Assembly (NCBI GenBank): GCA_949152475.1
Contig: OX424555.1
Span: forward strand, 19,610,868-19,674,867
Reading direction: 5' to 3'
DNA from: Terebella lapidaria
Lineage: Eukaryota; Annelida; Polychaeta; Terebellida; Terebellidae
Length of the DNA: 64,000 nucleotides
The notes under the pieces were generated by a model. The model ran no database searches and was not told the origin of the DNA. It saw nothing but the letters and a program-made list of their open reading frames with translations. Made by a program: the position numbers and the translations under genes. This document shows positions 35,026 to 48,552 of the stretch, piece after piece (positions within the stretch are counted from its first letter, which is position 1; every line of letters starts with the position of its first letter).

Positions 35026-36914
35026 ATCATTGCCATATTCGCCTTTGCCACAACGACATCAAGCTCGTCTAAGAGTTATTTCTACTTCAAGTGTTTGGAC
35101 AACTCTGAGACCTCTGTCAGTTCTCTCAGCTGGAGTTATCCATTCAAGTGAGTTAGGACTATGCTGAATATGATCATGTGATCTTTAAAACTAATGTGAA
35201 ATGATACCTAGCGATTTCTGCATTTAAGTTTGAGGAATATATAGTTGCCGACCATAATTTGCACATTTTTTAAATGTTACTATTGGAATTCGCAGAATAG
35301 ACCAGTCAATGATTGAGGTGCAGTTTTGTAACAAGAGTATCACACAGACTTACAGTCCCTATGGCGACTTCTCCGCACCGTCTCAGTTCTACGTGTTTGT
35401 GGGTGTCATGGCCTTCCTCTACTGTATTGGCGCTGTCATCCTCTATGTCTGCTTCGATGACAAGTACAGGAAGTTTGACAAAATACCCATCATTGTAAGT
35501 GCTGAAAATGACATTTACATATACTTCAATTTGCACAGTTATGTTTGAAATTTCAAGTTAACAAATAAATTATAACTATGGTATTGAATCCCGGTGATGA
35601 CATGCGTGCTGCGACCTGCGAGCTGCGAGCAATAAGCGGACATGAATATGTGATGTGCGAGCTATGAACTGCAACCTGCGAGCTTAAACTGCACCCTGCA
35701 ACATGCGAGATAACGTTACAAACTGCGACCTGCATGCAACAAAATCCAACTTGATTTTTGGTATATACATTTTCCGTATTAAACCATGGTTTACTACGGA
35801 ATAAGTAATATACTAATATACGAGATCATTTAATATTGTGTCAGGCACAATATCGCAGGTCACAGTTCATAGCTTGCAGGTCGCAGCTCATGACCGAGAT
35901 TCCATATACCTGCGAGCTACGACCTGCGAGCAATAAACTGATATGGATATGTGACCTGCAAGCTACAAACTGCGACCTGCAAGCTATAAACTGCGATCCG
36001 CAAGGTAAAGTTACGAACTGCGACGTGCGTGCAACAAAATGCAACTTGAATATTTGGTATATACATTTTCCGTATTAAACCATGGTTTACTACGGAATAA
36101 GACAAATATACGAGCTTGATTCATGTTGTGCCAGGACAATGTCGCAGGTCGCGATTTATAGCTCGCAAGTCGCAGGTCATGACCGGGATTCCATAATTCC
36201 CGGTCTCGACCTGTGACATGCGACATGCAAACTGTAACATGCCACATTGCGCCTGACATAACATGAAATGATCTCGTATAGGCCCTACATGAATTATCCA
36301 TAGTCAAACCATTGTTTAATACGAAAAATATGTATACCACCTCGCAGGTCACAGTTTATAGCTCGCAAGTCATAAGTTGCACTTTTTAGCTCACAGGTCA
36401 CACGCCCATATCAGTCCGGGCTTCCAAATTTTTTTATGCTCGTCCATGTAGGACTTTATTGTGTCATGCGTATTCGTGGTATTGTGGCTGATATCTACAT
36501 CGGCGTGGGCGACAGGCGTCAGTCAGCTCAAGGAATACTCCAACCCTGACGAGTGGTTCGAGACTTTCATCAAGGATGACTTCCAAGCGAATCCGTGTGA
36601 TGCAGTCATCAAAAGTGCTGGGAACTTTGCCACACTCAATGCCTCACTGGTATATACTCGTAGCTCATGTGTATTAGAAAATTATTTGTTTCAAATACAA
36701 ATATGCTACACGTAGAGTTATAACGAAATGTTTGTGTTACACAAATTACGAGGGAGTGATCAATTGTCTTTTCATGATTTTCTAGATATTTGGTTTCCTG
36801 AACACGTGTGTCTGGGCCGGCAACCTGTGGTTCCTGTACAAGGAGACGAAGTGGTTCAATGTGGAGACTGAATACACACAAACATCTCCTGCAGACACAC
36901 CTCAGCAAATCTAG
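35026..36914 (+). CDS. Synaptophysin-family four-TM protein, right copy (3' four exons)
   Basis: Exons 35026-35147, 35296-35494, 36452-36649 and 36786-36914 (TAG at 36912-36914), each with AG acceptor and GT donor (GTGAGT, GTAAGT, GTATAT). They join without a frame break into 215 residues. Diagnostic segments are YPFK after loop 1, SAPSQFYVFVGVMAFLYC leading into TM2, LISTSAWATG in TM3 and GNLWFLYKETKW after TM4, all in the order of synaptophysin/synaptoporin. Loop 1 cysteines are 23 and 52; loop 2 has one cysteine (156), where vertebrate synaptophysin has two. Expected location is the synaptic or small-vesicle membrane, both ends cytosolic. An AATAAA lies at 37,109-37,114, about 195 bases past the stop, and could serve polyadenylation. 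The first exon, expected to carry the conserved KEP..GF region, is not visible in the preceding 2 kb. It may lie further upstream or have been left out of the duplication, in which case this copy may not make a full protein. Paralogue assignment (SYP, SYPL or SYNPR type) cannot be made. Confidence 0.92.
35586..36424. repeat. Nested foldback minisatellite in intron 2 of the right gene copy
   Basis: About three consecutive units (roughly 35,586-35,912, 35,905-36,192 and 36,190-36,424). Each opens with CTGCGACCTGCGAGC-type words and closes with GCTCGCAGGTCGCAG-type words. Unit borders carry GAATCCCGG or its complement CCGGGATTC (for example 35,586 and 36,182). The first two units have at their centres a near-perfect 30-base palindrome around CCATGG with arms TTCCGTATTAAACC / GGTTTACTACGGAA (35,772-35,801 and 36,068-36,097); the third has a degraded version near 36,300. 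This is foldback-transposon architecture. No ORF. Confidence 0.75.
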
Positions 36915-39900
36915 TCTCCATGGCAACAGTGCCACTGTGGTATCCAACCACATACCTTCTGCGAGGGGATAGATTGGCAATGAAACCTTTCACATCAGAG
37001 CATACACTTTTGGGGGAAGTCTTGACACTTGTCATATGTTAATCAGTTCTATAAATGTTAATTATTTTGTAATCTCTTTTGTTCCTGAGTATTAATTTTT
37101 GGGTAAGTAATAAATATGTATGCTAGTAACAAGATATACACCAGGGACTCAAAGATATTCTATAGCTACGATTCAACATAAACAGTATCCCGTTTATTTT
37201 GAGATTACAAACGTACCTAATCGACCCAAGAAATTGGTGATGGAATGAGAGAAATGATTTCTTTCTTGAATTACTATTTGGTCGAGGGTGCTACATGTAT
37301 ATATATAACGTGTGTGGGCTGTGTACATGCGGTTTGTGACCAATTTATGTTCGAAAGTAAATCTATTTTCTAACCCATCCCCTTAAGTTCAAGTGTGGAA
37401 TGGCTTTTCACCGATGCAAACTATCAATGAAATGGTCGTTCCCAAGTGTCGATAAAATGTGAGACTGCATTTCATCAATATTCATTAATCATGTGTTGAT
37501 CTGTGTAGTGATTGCTGCAACTCTTGTAATTATACGTTGGTGAAGTGTAACATGTATATAGATAATGGTTGCTTCCAAATGTTCGTAGGCATGCAACAAA
37601 AATTGTTCAAAATCAGGCATAATTTGTTAAGTCCACAAGACCTTAATGAACCCAGAATATATAAATGTTAACAAATTCTCATCACAACAATCTACGCCAA
37701 CACAGGTGTTAGAGTGGATTGACTGCGCAATTACCAGTCCAATTACCACATTGTAGCAGTTTAGAAAGTGTTGCTGGAACTGGTAGAGAGAAAGGTCATG
37801 AAAATACACAATGAATGAACACAGTGCCACTGGGTCATAATCAAACGTGAAACAGGAACAAAATTCTGAACAGACAATTTGATGAATGCGCTCATTATCG
37901 ACGACCTAAGTTTTCATCTAACAGATATTTTATTTATACAAGTACCATAATCCTAACAATATTCATTGGGTTGGATATCAGCAAACTTTGTTTGATACTA
38001 GTTTCTAATGTACAGTACATCATCCATCAACACCAACGTTTTCTCTAACAAGTGCTTACAAAAACTTTCAGACTAATTTCACTTTTGGTAGATTAGCCCA
38101 GGCACACTTTATTAGTTGTCTATATGTTATGGGCCAAGCCATACTTAATGAATTGGGCAATCGCCCTGGATCTGCAGGCAATTAGTGATAACTGACTGAC
38201 TCGCACGGTTTGAGCAAATAGCAAAAAGTACAACGTCAGCTCTGATTGTAATAAATGTTCCTGGAGCTTCACAAAAGCTTCAATTTTCCGACAATGTTTT
38301 GTATGTATCTCCTTGTGGTGACATATTCTAGTGAAAACGTGTATTGACAAGATTTGATCGAATGTGAACAGAGGAAACACGAGTCCATATTTATTTAATA
38401 TCTCAGTGTTGTGGAGATTTGATGGAGTATTAAGCCAAAGTGTGATAGATGATACCGAGTGATCCTGCCGAGATGAGCCAGGATTTGGTGAGCTACCATG
38501 TGACATGAGTGTTCCCACCGCAGTCGGCATGTCTGAGGCCCACTGATCCTTGGCCGCTGTCTCTGAATATTACGTATACATGTCTGGACAGTAATGAGAC
38601 AAATGTCACCCAAAAATGAAGCTATCTAAGCCTGATCTTTGATCTTCTCTACCACGATTTAAATTTTCCATATCGTCGGCAGGTACATACAGTACGTGTA
38701 GTTTGAAATGTATGATTAGATCTTTACATATACAGAAATAAACTTCGGTTAATCGTAGTTAGGAAACATGCATTTTGATCATGTTGAATCTGAATATTGC
38801 TTACTCACATTATAAGTCAATATGGTCGATGGAAGCAGCAATTACTGTCATACCATATTCAAAGTGCATGTTGACTGATGACAAAGTCATTGGATAGCCT
38901 GATAATTTCCATCAAATTTCTCAACAGAGACATTGTGATTGAATTTCTTGTGACCGGCTTTCACCTCCTCGGTTTCTCAATGATTGTGGTGATTGACACT
39001 TGACACGATTTCTTAATGTGGTGCTACCATTTGACATGGTCTCTGTAGTCGTGGTATTCTTGATGCAAAAAGTTGAGAAATCACCTTTTGGTCGTGGAAA
39101 AAAATCAACACTGAATGTTCCTTAGAGGATAAAAATGTCAACTCAGTGATATGATGGAATGGCAACAGTACCATATAAGGAAGTTTAGCGTGTTGGGAAA
39201 TTGTCTCTGATATACGATGTAAAATAGAGGCTAAGGTAATTATTGTCAAAAACATTTACGAAATCTGATTCACATGAAAGGTAAGACCTTCGGTCTATAT
39301 ACACATATTGATGAATAGATAATTTCTTAACAGCTCAAGTCAGTGTCAGGAAATTCAAGGGAATAATAGTTGTATGGATTGTCTAGCAAAACCAATATAG
39401 TCAGGATATTATGGGAAGTGCAGTACATTGTATATTCGACTACAGAACAATAACAAGAACAAGGCAAAAAAACTGACGGACACGGACAGCTGGGAACCAA
39501 ACACTTGATATGCAGCTCTATTTTTGATGCATCCTCCACTTGTTATTAACAAATTGCTCCTATATAGTGGAATGAACTAATACATATGCTTTATGGGAAG
39601 TTATGCGGCGCTATCCATGTGATGATTTACTGAGGGTGTTTACAAGGACCTTGGAGAACTCGGTGAACTGTTCATGGTCCTCAGCGACAATTATCTCCTT
39701 ATTTGGATTCATCCCACAAACAACAAGCAGTGATTTATAGGACCAAAGACTTGAATTGCTTTAAGGGAGGTATGCTTATTCCACTAACACTCGTACGTCA
39801 CGGTTAATGGACAGATCTTCGGAAAAGGGAAGATTTTTTACCCTCGATAACATCTGGTTGATTATATCAAAATAATTGTGGAAATGAAAAAAATGAGGCA

Positions 39901-42900
39901 TCGAATTGATTATAATGATAAGATGTGTATGATGCATGCTGCGAAAACAACACATACAGGTCATGAAAAATTACACAAACATTGGAATCTTCTCCGGAAA
40001 TTTTTCGCATATTATTGAATACCATGGCATAATGATACAGATAGCTGCTGAAAAGTGAGACCTGAAAATCCAATTTACTTGGTCAATTTAAAGCCATATT
40101 CACTCAAATATATGTGATAGAGTCTTAAGTGTTTTGCAGTTATATTCTATAAGTTCTTTGTAGCTTTGGAGAAATTCCAATGGGAGATGTCTAATTGCTA
40201 TCATTTGTCATCAGTATTAGACGAAGAATGACAGCACAGGAAGTTGACTACTAATGTTGACTACAGAATATCGGCATGAACTAGTTTTCCCAGTGATATG
40301 AGTCTTTTCTTCTGATAATATTACCAATTATATTCGATTGAAATCATTGGAGTACTTTGACAAAGGCAATCCTATTAAAGCCGTTATAGCAAATGATTAT
40401 CACATGATCACATTGAAGTTGAATATAACTGGGCGCCTTTGAGCACGCTCGATGTTATCGATTGTACTATTGATCATCTCTAATGGTGCACACACAGGAG
40501 TCTGGTAGGCAATGGGACGGTGTTCCTTGCTCGGAGGGAAGGGGAACCCCGATCAGCAACAAATTGCTGCAGCCCATACAGAGTGAGACTTGCCCTAAAC
40601 AAAGGTCACTTGACAGTAAAATGGTGTCATCAGGTGTAGTCAGCTCCTAACCACGCTACAGCTGTCCGACTGTGTTGTATCAGAGCTGGACTTGAGACTG
40701 GATAATAATTTTGATGTGTTGATTGTGTCATATCACATCAGTGATAGGCTTTGGATAAGTTTGGATTTACAGCAGACGGAGGATATGTCAGTTTGGTCTC
40801 TGTTCCCTGGACTGTTCACACTGACACCTGGAGAGCAGCACAGGGAATCTGATTGGATAACTGAGTGGTTATGACATCGCAACAACGACTCATGTATGAT
40901 CATTTTGTCTCCAACAGTTACTTGTGATACAGGATGATTGTGGTCATCCTGACAATAAAAATACTCTCACAGGTAGGTTGAGATGGATCCTGCAACTACA
41001 AACCACACCAGAGAGCCATTTCTCCACGGTGAACTAATCTCTGCATGTTAGTTCAAAGCAACGTTTCAAGCATCATGAATTAAATTTGTCATATTTTTAG
41101 CTTGTTGGCGTAATACGTAAAACTATGGATTTCTGTCATTTCGTGTTGTGTACAACATACCAAATGCTTACGACTGCCCCCTTGCTTTGAATATGGTTGT
41201 CAACTGCCCCGTGTCGCAGCATACATTTCATGTAACTTCAGGGAGTTGCAGGTGGTGCAGAATGGCTTGATGTATCATTTGGTATTAGAGTTCCCGGGAA
41301 CTGAAAAAGTTTATTTGTGGATCGCAGTGTTGAGTTTGGAGATGATGTTTTCAGTAATTCTAACATACATTCTCCTCTGGGAAGAGGATCAGTGTAATAT
41401 GTAAATAATACATGAGCAGAGCAGTGTTTTTTTTTATGTGGCCATTGTTTCTACTTGTTGGCATCAATATTGACAGGATGGTGTTTGAATGTAACCTGAT
41501 CAAAACCAAGAGAACAATGATTAGTGTCTGGTCTCCATTGACGTCATAGCAGACAATAGAAATAACATCAGTCTCAATGTCAGTTTTGAAACGTGTTTTT
41601 AACTCAGTGAAATTGGGACATGACGTATTGGACATGATATATATTTTGATTGAATTTGGATTCAGAAAACATTTTTTCCCCCATAGCATATGATATTAAT
41701 AATAACAAGATGGTGAAAATTGATTAATAAACATGAGGTATTTTGTGGCTGAATGCAGTCACAGATCCACAGGAGTGTAAATTACAGCTGAATATCGAGA
41801 GCAATTCCTCCATAAAGTAGGCATGATACACTTCATGAGTACAGTAATCAGTTATGTGTTGATGTGTGTAGGGATTGTTGCAATTTTTGTGATTTTGTCA
41901 CTGTAACATGTATGGATAATGTTTACATTCCTTGTATCTGATAGACGCTTGAACGAAAAAAATTCAACAAGACCTCGATGAACCCACAAGCTATAAATAT
42001 TAATAAACTCTCATCACACCAATCTGAGCAAACACATATGTTAGAGTGGATCGCCTGTGCGATTACCAGTCACACTGATTGTCCAATTACCACATTGTTT
42101 AGTGAGTGTTGATGAAACTGGTAGACGGACGGAAAGGTCATTAATATATACACATCAAAATACAATTTCGTCACCATGATATGTGAATTAGGGAAATATT
42201 TACAACAGAAATGTTTCAAAAATATTTGCTCATTATGGACGAGTAGTCTAGTTATATCGATATATCTATAGTACTTATATAATACATTACTCTCATAATT
42301 AATTGGAGTTGATATAAAAGCACTCCCAACTTGAAAAGTGCATCATCAACCAACACAGAAATGTATGTGCATGGTGAGCAAAGCCATACTTAATGTAGAG
42401 GGGCATGTTCTCTAGCTCTGCCAGGCTATAAATTGAAGACAAATAAATAACCGACACAGACGGTTTGAGCAGATAACCGAAACTACAACTTCAGCTCTTC
42501 TTGTAATAAATGTTCCCACAGCTTTACAAGATTAACTTTGCTGACACATTTTTCTACGTTGTTCTGTATACATCCCCTTTTGACGACATATTGAAGTGTG
42601 GTATTCAAACTTAGTGTGATAGAGGATGCACGGTGATTCTGTGTAGATGATCCAGGGTTTGGTGAGCCGCGAGACTGAGGTAGAAAATGCCAACAGTGTA
42701 TGGCATGATCACTCTCACTGCGGCCGACCTGATGAAGGAACACACTGATCCTTGCTCGCTGTCTCTGCATATTACATAGAAGTCTGGAATGTAACCAGAC
42801 AAATGTCTCCCAGACACGGATCTATCTGGTCGAGATCTTTGATCCTATCTATCCCAATAAATTATCCATGTTGTCATGAAACTGAAAGGAAGAAGCTTTC

Positions 42901-44328
42901 CCCCCAGGTTAAACAGTACATGTAATTTGCATGATTTGAAATTTAGAATACATAAATGTACTTCAGTTATTTGTTGTTATGAATCTGTTGAATTTGTGGT
43001 TATGAATGTTGATTCCAAATAGTGCTTACTCACTTTAAGTCAATATGGTCGATGGGAGCTGCAAATACTGTCAGATCATATTGAAAATGCATGTAGACTG
43101 GTGACTAAGTCATTGGCTGTCTTGATTCCATCCATTATGCCTGTCACCAGCGATATCTAGAGCGGATATTCTGACTGGATTTTTCGTGGCTGGTTTTTAC
43201 CTCGTCATACATTATGTATGTTCTCCTTAATGCCACAATTTCCATTGAATACTTACCTTCTCTGTAGTCCTGACATTCTTGCTGGCAGTGGTTGATGAAT
43301 CACAGTACCGCGATGGAGGAAAACCAACAATGGTCCTTTGGGAATATGAATGTGAACTCAGTGAAAGTCTGGAATGTCAAAGGTATCATAGATAGAGAAT
43401 TAGTGTATTGAGAAAACTGGTGGCTAATGTAGTTATCGTCTTAAAGAGCAACAGAAACTGGTTCACATAAAAATTCTCGTCGATAAACAGTGCATTAACG
43501 AATGGGTGATCAAGGAACATCACACGTCACTGTCAGATAATTCAGAGAATTAATAAAGGGGAAAATCCGATTGAGGGATTATAAGGATTCTCAACAAAAT
43601 TTGAATTTGGCCATTGACATGTGGTCATGATAATCAGAGAAGTTTAGGAAACGTGACAACAGAACAAAGCAACATATGGCTGCACTGCTGGGAACCTTGA
43701 TATTCAGCACCTGATACTTATTAGATATTCATGAACACTCGATAGTCAGCCTTGCTCCTGAACAACTTGTTCTTGGCAAAATACTCATGTATAGTGGAAT
43801 GAACTAGTACAAATGCTTATACAAAGTTATGGTCCCTCGATTTGACTTTACTCAGTATCGATGGCTTTGGAAATGGTGCCAATCAATCCATTTAGATAGA
43901 TACACTATCATTGTGGTCATCAAGATGTACATGATATTTTAATAGCACTATATATGCATGTAATACATATGATATGAGCCTATTTTTTGCTGAGTGTAAC
44001 ACCGGTTCCCTTGTGTAGCATAATTATTATGATGTTTTAAACCCCCAGATGTTGAGTACATATGACTTCCTTGTCCCCGGCGGCTGCACAAGTTGTGGCA
44101 CATAAGCGTCATCCATGTGAAAGTGAGTGTGATGATTTTCTGAGAGCGTCTGCGAGGACCTGGCAGAACTTATTGAACTGCTCTTGGTCTCCAGCGATGT
44201 ATTATCTACGTATTTGGATTCGTCCCACAAACGACAACCACTAATTGATTGACCCAAGTCTGCATGAATTGCTTTGAAGGAAGGTCTGTTTATTCCAACC
44301 ACACTCGAACTTCACGGTTTGTAGGCAG

Positions 44329-47300
44329 ATCTTGAGAAAGGGAACGATTTCTCATCCTCGATAACATCCGGTTGATTATATAAAAATATTGTGGAAGTGA
44401 AAGAAACAATACATCACCTTGATTACATGATACTATGTGTAAAATGCATGATGCTAAAAAATACATATGAAAGTCATGATAAAAAATATCTATATTTTGA
44501 AATCTTGTCTAGAAACAATTTGTTTCCCAAATCATTGACTGCTCGATAAAATGCATTAGTGAAATACAGTCAGCTGCTGGCAGAGAAGTGAGACCAGGTA
44601 TCTGTAGCTGGGACTGGGGGCTTGAGGTATTAATGGGGATGCATGTATTTCTGGACATCTGACACCTAGACAGTAGCAGAGGAAATCTGATTGGATAATT
44701 CAGTGGTTATGGCATGACCATATAATTTTTCGTGGCCGTTTTGTGGGGTTAGAATGGCTGTGATCATAATAATAATAATAATGTAATGTGAAGTTTTGGT
44801 ATAGCGCTTTCCCAGGAACCTGCTCAAAGCGCTTCACAATTATTACCCCCGATATATGGCCAGGAACCACTTTCCGACTCCCTGGGGTCCATAGACAATC
44901 ACCTATTTGTCAGAGATTTTTTGCTGCCATATTGGCGCAAGGTGACTAGGACACACGTACAATTTCCAACACTGCCAATCGGGTACTCAATAATACGACT
45001 GAGTGAACCGAGACACATTGTGGTACACACCTTGCGCCAAATGCCCCCCTCATCATCCTAATCTAAACATACACTCTGGGTGAAGTTGAGATCCATGCTG
45101 TATTTTCAGAGGATCAAATCGGGAAAATCGAGGGTGATGTACACGTGATGTTTTTCAAATCATTTTTTTCCATATTGTCACACTTCATACCTGAAAATAT
45201 GATTTCATAAATTTGTGTCTGGTTCATCCATAATAGTTTCGGGAGGGGGGGGGGGAGAGGGATTTGTGAGATTATTAATTGTTTTGGAAAATATCATCTG
45301 GGGTTGCTCGATTTCATTTATTTAACAAACATCTGATAACCATATTCAACAGGTAAATATAAATCTTGTAAGTTTTGTGACACCATCCATTTTATAATTG
45401 AGGAACATTAGGAGTATAGAACTATATGCAATTGTTTTCAAACCACATAATTTATCAGACAAAAATATCTGTACAATTTCTGTGCAAACTGATCTGTAAC
45501 AGTATTGATGCAGCATGCCTCTGATGACCACTGTTATTTCTAGGTTCATGTATGAGCCATGAGTTATGCACCAACAATGTGAGGAGAGCAATTGATGTAG
45601 GCAGGTTAAGTTAAAAGCTTTTATTGGATGCCATTTGCAGGCCCCGCAATTTCATTCATGAAGATGAGACATGGATGAGAGATAAGAGCTCTTTGATGTG
45701 GCGCTATCAGTAAAACCTTCTGTTCTTTGCCATACCCTTCATGATCACATTATAAATATTCGATTATGGCCATTGGTATTGGGAATTATGGGCAAAATTT
45801 TTGTGTCAATGTCATAGTGGGTATCAGTTTGGCACTCATGATGCGCAATCGTTTTATGAATTATCATGCAGCATAATCATCATCACAACATTGTTATGTT
45901 TTGATACATTATTAGTGTTGTATAAAACAATAGAAAAAATTGCGTTGGATTGACATTACACGCAGCGGTGTCCTTGACTGGTCATCGAAGCAAACATTCA
46001 TAATATTAATAATTACGAATCAGCTGATAAACAGAATGATTGTATACATTGAAAAGAATACTCGTGCGTCACCTTCAAACTCATGCATTATTCTGGTGCA
46101 TATATTAAAATGATTATGTTTCGTAGAACATTTTTAACAATATTGTAACAGATTGCCCTTTATCTATATATATCTACATGTTTATTTGACTGCAGTTAGC
46201 TGCACAGCACACATATTATGATTTTGTCATCAGAAAGTCATACAACCTCGTTTTCGACAAGACTAAATACAGGATATTTTGCATACTTTGTTAGCCCCGT
46301 AGTATGATTAGTATTGGCACACATATATCAGAGATATCATATATATCTGAGATATAATATCTGTTTTTGGTCATTATACTCGCTATGTTTATCTAAAGGA
46401 GATATGTTCATATGTGGGCTGTTCGCATGACAAACCTACATTTTGTTCACTGAATCCCACTACATTTCATCTGCTGATCACCAGAATCATGTGGTGTTCT
46501 ATTTGACCGTTTTTCAAACATGATGAAGAATAAAACGAAATGATGTTTCTGAGATCTTGAGAGAAGCCACGACATTCTATCATCATGTTTATGCATGTCG
46601 TCATCTACAATCATTTATTTTAGTTTATTTCATGCTGGATGTTTTTAGAATTCAATGAAAGTACATGTAACATATGCAAAGTTTGCTACCATGTACCAGC
46701 TCATACACATGTAAGTTCTACTCCTGTCATGACTATGAAAAATATTAGCATAGAGATTATTCAAGTTCAAGTGGATGATCCTCTAAATCAAGTTCACACA
46801 AGAATGCTTCACAAACGTTGAGGGCCTTTTGTCTGATGAAGGTTGTCTGATCTCGTTCAGTGTGATCGTAATTGATGTAAAGGAAAATATCCAACCATCT
46901 CGAGAAGGAACCTGATGACTTTGATTGATTGGGATGCCTAATTAAAAGCAATATGTTGTAAACATCTAGGCCATAGTGGTGTCGCTCAATCACATAACCT
47001 ACATCAGAAGCACTGGGGCCACTTTAGCTACATCCATGTCAATGACGGTAATTCCTTGTATCGGCTTCCCGTCGGTTTTGTGGTCGCTGTATCGGTGATT
47101 GTCACATCAATAATGACACGGTGGCAGAGGACGCTAATACGGGCAGTCGTTTTTCAGGAAGTCCCCACGTCTGTGGACTCCCCATGTCTGCAAATGACAA
47201 AATAAAACTACTGCATGTGTATCAAATACACAAACTACTGCATGTACCTTGTAAATATTAATACTTTGTGTGTATTAGCTATATGTACTGGCTATCACAG

Positions 47301-48552
47301 GTGTACCGACAACTAAATTCAAGGTATAAATAATAACCATAACAGATCCAGTACTAGGCATTTACTTTTTATGTATCTGTAGACATTATATATTGTGTTA
47401 TGGATTTATGAGGTATTGTCACCAGCAATAATAATGATGGTTAGATAGAACACAGGAAATATAATCTTCAGCTGCCGTTTCGAGTCGATCATGTGCATCG
47501 TATGTCTGGAAAAATGACACCTGACAATGGGCCTGCATTGGAAATATGACTGTCCATCTATCATGCTATGTTATGAACATTATTTACAAACGTTATTGGG
47601 TTTCTTTGTATTTGTGTCTGCTTGTGCAAACGGTGCCACTTCATCGGTCTTAACCTGTTCCATTCTCTAGGTGTTAGGTATTTTCAGCTGTGTGTGTTAT
47701 GTATTGTTGAGGGAGATGGGATGCGGTGCTAAGACGAAGGACAATGGGATTTTGTTACTTAGCAATTCGTTATCCGATTATTCTTCCAATCCCTTGAATC
47801 TTGATTGATTTCCAGATATGTTTTGTTATTTCTTCGTGTATTTCCTGTTGGGAATGACCTCTCATGAATTAGAGTGCTGTTCATGTATCGGATTGGCTGC
47901 GAATGATGGGCCAAACTTAATCTTGCTGCTGGGATTTAGATTTCACCGGTGCTGTGATAATGAATCAGTTGCATTAATTTCACTCTTTATTATCGTCAGT
48001 AGATGGCAAAACAAAACACGATGAGAGGAGAGATTGAATACCAGCCCTGGCATAGTTTTAATTAGTTAAAAAATATTGGAGTTGGAATATTTTGTTACAC
48101 TGTGGCCTGAATTTTTTCTCTTCAACTGGCAGAGTTTCCCGACTGAAGTCTATATTTTGCAATGGCTCTATCAGTAATACTTGGGCGATGCCCAGACACT
48201 TCGCTGTCAGATTCACGTTGTGTATGGTGTCCATGCCTTCCACACCAAAGGCTGGTGAGGACCTAGTCATAACATGAACACTACTGGAAAAAATGACCAC
48301 ATCATCTCAGACCAAAGGAAATCATTAACTTGGGGACAAACTCTATCATACAAAGTCCTAAATTCTACAATGCATGTGACAAGGTAAATGTGTAAAGCCC
48401 ATACATATTGCGATATTGTTCACAGGTCAAGAAGAAACAGTATAGAAAGTGTGAGTCTGTATGTTAGGATCTGTAAGCAACATGGTAATGTTCGCTGCTC
48501 AACATCCAATGTACTTGTTCACATTCATGTACAACTGATGATAAATTAATGA
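44329..48552 (+). repeat. Tandem sub-unit 1 (about 4.2 kb)
   Basis: Opens with ATCTTGAGAAAGGGAACG and corresponds block by block to 48,553-53,093. For example, 44,331-44,460 matches 48,555-48,680, 45,340-45,700 matches 49,200-49,560, 46,750-47,190 matches 50,640-51,070, and 48,090-48,330 matches 52,630-52,860. It contains a SINE (44,768-45,051) that sub-unit 2 lacks, and misses about 650 bases present in sub-unit 2 (51,070-51,715). Blocks inside also match the central region 21,900-25,000 and the right arm 30,120-32,400. No gene recognised. Confidence 0.85.
44768..45051 (-). mobile_element. SINE with L2-type 3' tail
   Basis: On the minus strand the end reads GAAGCGCTTTGAGCAGG, then AAAGCGCTATACC and (ATT)n, the 3' hairpin type shared by L2-clade LINEs and their SINEs. 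ATCAT flanks both sides (44,763-44,767 and 45,052-45,056). Sub-unit 2 and the right arm lack it at the same place. Confidence 0.75.

Larger units (their letters stand above)
27720..43800 (+). repeat. Right arm of the large inverted duplication
   Basis: Partner of positions 1-19,090 in opposite orientation. It lacks segments the left arm has: the 820-bp element at 15,233 and the stretch at about 9,240-10,900, which instead matches 51,070-52,560 and the central unit. Apart from the synaptophysin-like gene and the SINE copies listed separately, I see no convincing coding exon here. Confidence 0.82.

Noticed and set aside
36452-36715. Single-exon reading of the synaptophysin-like exon running past 36,649
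   Set aside because: The frame after 36,649 is intronic: a GT donor is present and the next exon at 36,786 continues the family alignment.
48058-48300. 80-codon minus-strand frame that looks protein-like (VNLTAKCLGIAQVLL)
   Set aside because: The tandem copy at 52,640-52,850 has a frame-shifting insertion and an early stop. The DNA is only as conserved as the rest of the sub-unit.
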